Below, piece after piece: positions 30,415 through 32,157 of a stretch of DNA of 32,157 nucleotides. The notes below the pieces were generated by a model, which had not been told where the DNA came from, ran no database searches, and was given only the letters and a program-made list of their open reading frames with translations. The DNA lies in assembly GCA_964627035.1 (NCBI GenBank), contig CAZVKN010000034.1, positions 1-32,157 of the forward strand, read 5' to 3'. The position numbers were made by a program, and so were the translations under genes. How positions within the stretch are numbered: position 1 is the stretch's first letter; each line of letters opens with the position of its first letter. Source of the stretch: CAZVKN01 sp964627035 (GTDB lineage Bacteria > Electryoneota > AABM5-125-24 > Hatepunaeales > Hatepunaeaceae).

Positions 30415-31985
30415 TGACTCCTTCGATGAAGCAGATCCTGTGGGTTGATGACGAGATTGACCAGCTGCGTTCGCATGTAATTTATCTTGGTGAGCGCGGC
30501 TATGAAGTGACTTCGGTTACCAACGGTCCTGATGCGTTGGAACTGATGAAGAAACAGCCTTTTGATCTGGCATTGATTGATGAGATGATGCCGGGAATGG
30601 ATGGACTGGAAACTCTACAGGGGATCAAACGGATTCGTCCTGATATTCCGGCGGTCATGGTGACCAAAAGTGAAGAAGAAGATTTGATGGATCAGGCAAT
30701 CGGTTCACAGATTGACGGTTACCTGATCAAACCGGTCAACCCGTCACAGATACTTTCAACCGTAAAACGATTGATTGACAAACGGCAGATTTCAGCTACT
30801 CAACTGTCCCAGCGATGGGCTGCGGAGTTTGCTGATCTCAGCAGGATGGTGGAGTCTGAACTCGATGCGGATGGCTGGCTCGACCTGCACAACCGACTAT
30901 GTGTGTGGGAGATTGAGATGGATCGGTATGGCGAAGCCGGATTAGATGAGATGCTTCAGGAGTTGAGATCCGATGCGGATGCCAGGTTTGCACACTGGGT
31001 TGAAGACAATTACCAAAACTGGATTGCTTCTTACAGCGGTGAACGTCCTGCGCTGTCAATGGATGTCGTTGATAAATGGCTTGTTCCGCTGCTTGACCAA
31101 GGCAAGCCTACTCTGTTTCTTGTGGTTGACTGCCTCAGATTGGATCAATGGTTGATGCTTGAACCTCTTTTGTCACAGTTCTTCGATGTCACCCGAGACG
31201 GCTATCATTCCATCCTCCCAACTGCGACACCTTATGCGCGAAACGCCCTGTTCAGCGGCTTGACTCCTGCTGAAATTGAGAGGCTTCATCCGGATTTGTG
31301 GTCACGCGGTGATGAAGATGAGGCATCCTCCAATCGCTTTGAGCGGCAGTTCCTGAACGAATTGCTGATAAGACGAAATATTGAGATCAAACCGGAACCG
31401 CGTTACGTAAAGATTCTTGAGAGTGAAGAGGCGAATGAATTTGAGCGGAGAGTTCAGGAGTATGTCCGGTTGCCGCTGACCATGATGGTCTATAATTTTT
31501 TTGACATCCTCGTGCATACGAGACAATCTGTTGAGGTCTTGCAGGAGATGCTGCCGGATGAATCCGCACTTCGTTCTGTCACCAAAGCCTGGTTTCAGCA
31601 TTCATCACTCTTTCGTATTCTTCAGGCTTACGGAGCTGCCGGAGCTAATGTGCTGCTCACTACCGATCACGGTTCGCTGCGAGTCAAACGTGGCACAAAA
31701 GTTATCGGTGACCGCGAGACATCAACCAGTCTTCGTTTCAAATATGGACGCAATCTTAGATGTGATTCCAAAAGATCATCAATTCGTATAAAAAATCCAG
31801 TGGAATGGGGGCTGCCTCGCCGCGGGGTCAACACAGAGTATATCATTGCACCCTTGGATTATCTGTTCCTGTATCCGAATAATTACAACAGATATCTGGA
31901 TCTGTATCGTGACAGTTTTCAACATGGCGGGGTTTCGTTGAATGAGATGGCGCTGCCTGTGGTGACGTTGAAAGGGAAGGGATAG
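30414..31985 (+). CDS. porX: PorX: response regulator with PglZ-type phosphatase-fold domain
   Basis: A 523-residue protein. The receiver domain (about 5-120) has ILWVDDE, the phospho-acceptor Asp56 in LALIDEMMPGMDG, VMVTKSE and the conserved Lys106 in GYLIKPVNP. A helical linker (about 120-215) precedes a PglZ domain of the alkaline-phosphatase superfamily (about 225-515), with FLVVDCLRLDQW, the nucleophile-type LPTATPYARNALFSGLTP and metal-site LLTTDHGSLRVKRGTK. PorX with the kinase PorY controls type IX secretion in Bacteroidota. The start at 30414 shares one base with the previous stop; a frame from 30384 is longer but lies inside that gene. No PorY-like kinase is in the window. The cargo proteins at 14417 and 22712 and the PorD-like protein support a T9SS. 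Confidence 0.92.
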   Translation: MTPSMKQILWVDDEIDQLRSHVIYLGERGYEVTSVTNGPDALELMKKQPFDLALIDEMMPGMDGLETLQGIKRIRPDIPAVMVTKSEEEDLMDQAIGSQIDGYLIKPVNPSQILSTVKRLIDKRQISATQLSQRWAAEFADLSRMVESELDADGWLDLHNRLCVWEIEMDRYGEAGLDEMLQELRSDADARFAHWVEDNYQNWIASYSGERPALSMDVVDKWLVPLLDQGKPTLFLVVDCLRLDQWLMLEPLLSQFFDVTRDGYHSILPTATPYARNALFSGLTPAEIERLHPDLWSRGDEDEASSNRFERQFLNELLIRRNIEIKPEPRYVKILESEEANEFERRVQEYVRLPLTMMVYNFFDILVHTRQSVEVLQEMLPDESALRSVTKAWFQHSSLFRILQAYGAAGANVLLTTDHGSLRVKRGTKVIGDRETSTSLRFKYGRNLRCDSKRSSIRIKNPVEWGLPRRGVNTEYIIAPLDYLFLYPNNYNRYLDLYRDSFQHGGVSLNEMALPVVTLKGKG

Positions 31986-32027
31986 AAATTTCCGGTAACT
32001 TCGTATGCTACTGTTAATCCCCCATTC

Positions 32028-32058
32028 GGGGAGTGCTGACATTTCTGTCAGTACAGCA
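32028..32058. repeat. GGGGAGTGCTGA module near the right end
   Basis: GGGGAG, then stem CTGACA-TTTC-TGTCAG and TACAGCA. It matches 64-94 at most positions in direct orientation. The 171 bases after porX hold only this and the terminal repeat. Confidence 0.7.
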
Positions 32059-32103
32059 GGGGCAAGAATGAGACCTTTGATTTATTACTATAATACTCCT
32101 TTA

Positions 32104-32157
32104 TGTCATTCCGGACTTGACAGTCTGTCCGAGAATGTTTTTCAGTATAGATTTTCA
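32104..32157. repeat. Right copy of the 54-bp terminal inverted repeat
   Basis: This is the reverse complement of 6-59 with one mismatch and runs to the last base of the window. It starts TGTCATTCCGGACTTGA, the same edge as the palindrome at 6208. Confidence 0.85.

Noticed and set aside
1..32157. rRNA or tRNA genes
   Set aside because: No cloverleaf-forming segment with a T-loop GTTCRA pattern in the right context and no rRNA-like sequence was recognised by eye; the GTTCAGAGTT segments belong to palindromic repeats.

Overview
The window reads as a fragment (probably a whole contig) from a Gram-negative bacterium of the Fibrobacteres-Chlorobi-Bacteroidetes (FCB) superphylum or a neighbouring candidate phylum. 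The evidence is a type IX secretion system (T9SS) signature. There is a PorX-type response regulator with a PglZ domain (30414-31985), a PorD/DUF4835-like protein (21768-22619), and two large exported proteins that end in a 'PNPFN...G.Y.....' C-terminal sorting domain (CotH-fold protein 14417-18274; subtilase-like protein 22712-25717). Outer-membrane barrels, lipoproteins and a DUF4301 protein agree. Many genes lack a clear Shine-Dalgarno sequence. Several promoters are close to TTGACN-17-TATANT. I cannot name a genus.

Layout. 1-2307: terminal repeats and a LruC-domain surface lipoprotein (minus). 2565-6131: a minus-strand operon buk - PAS protein - iorA, which suggests energy-conserving 2-oxoacid (amino acid) fermentation; the partner subunit iorB lies 21 kb away (26016-26606). 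6552-8081: DUF4301 protein. 8169-11956: a three-cysteine Rrf2 regulator, an octaheme hydroxylamine-oxidoreductase-family cytochrome c and a porin-like barrel, probably a nitrogen-oxide respiration or detoxification module. 12288-14288: a hydroxysqualene-dehydroxylase-like flavoprotein translationally coupled to a family 2 glycosyltransferase. 14417-18274: CotH-type secreted protein. 18485-19102: small beta-barrel protein whose 5' leader is nine perfect TACACAC heptamers directly after a strong promoter. 19551-20175: RHH/MazF-type toxin-antitoxin pair. 20270-25717 (minus): glutamate racemase, a small Fn3-like secreted protein, a PorD-like protein that appears to start at ATT, and the subtilase-like cargo. 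26949-31985 (plus): an orphan peptide-type solute-binding lipoprotein, a GxxExxY gene broken by a TGA, ogt, a small membrane-anchored Cys-motif protein, and porX.

The intergenic DNA is unusually rich in palindromic repeat modules. At least six families occur: GTAG-type double hairpins, AGTTCAGAGTT elements, GAACGGATT elements, CCCGGTTTC hairpins, GCTGTCA hairpins and GTCATTC elements. They combine like beads, abut stop codons and promoters, flank iorB as direct repeats, and form a 54-bp inverted repeat at the two extreme ends of the window. The most interesting observations are the heptamer array in a 5' leader, the repeat-flanked and displaced iorB, the apparent ATT start of the PorD-like gene, the modular palindromes, and a cysteine-rich PAS protein embedded in the buk-iorA operon.
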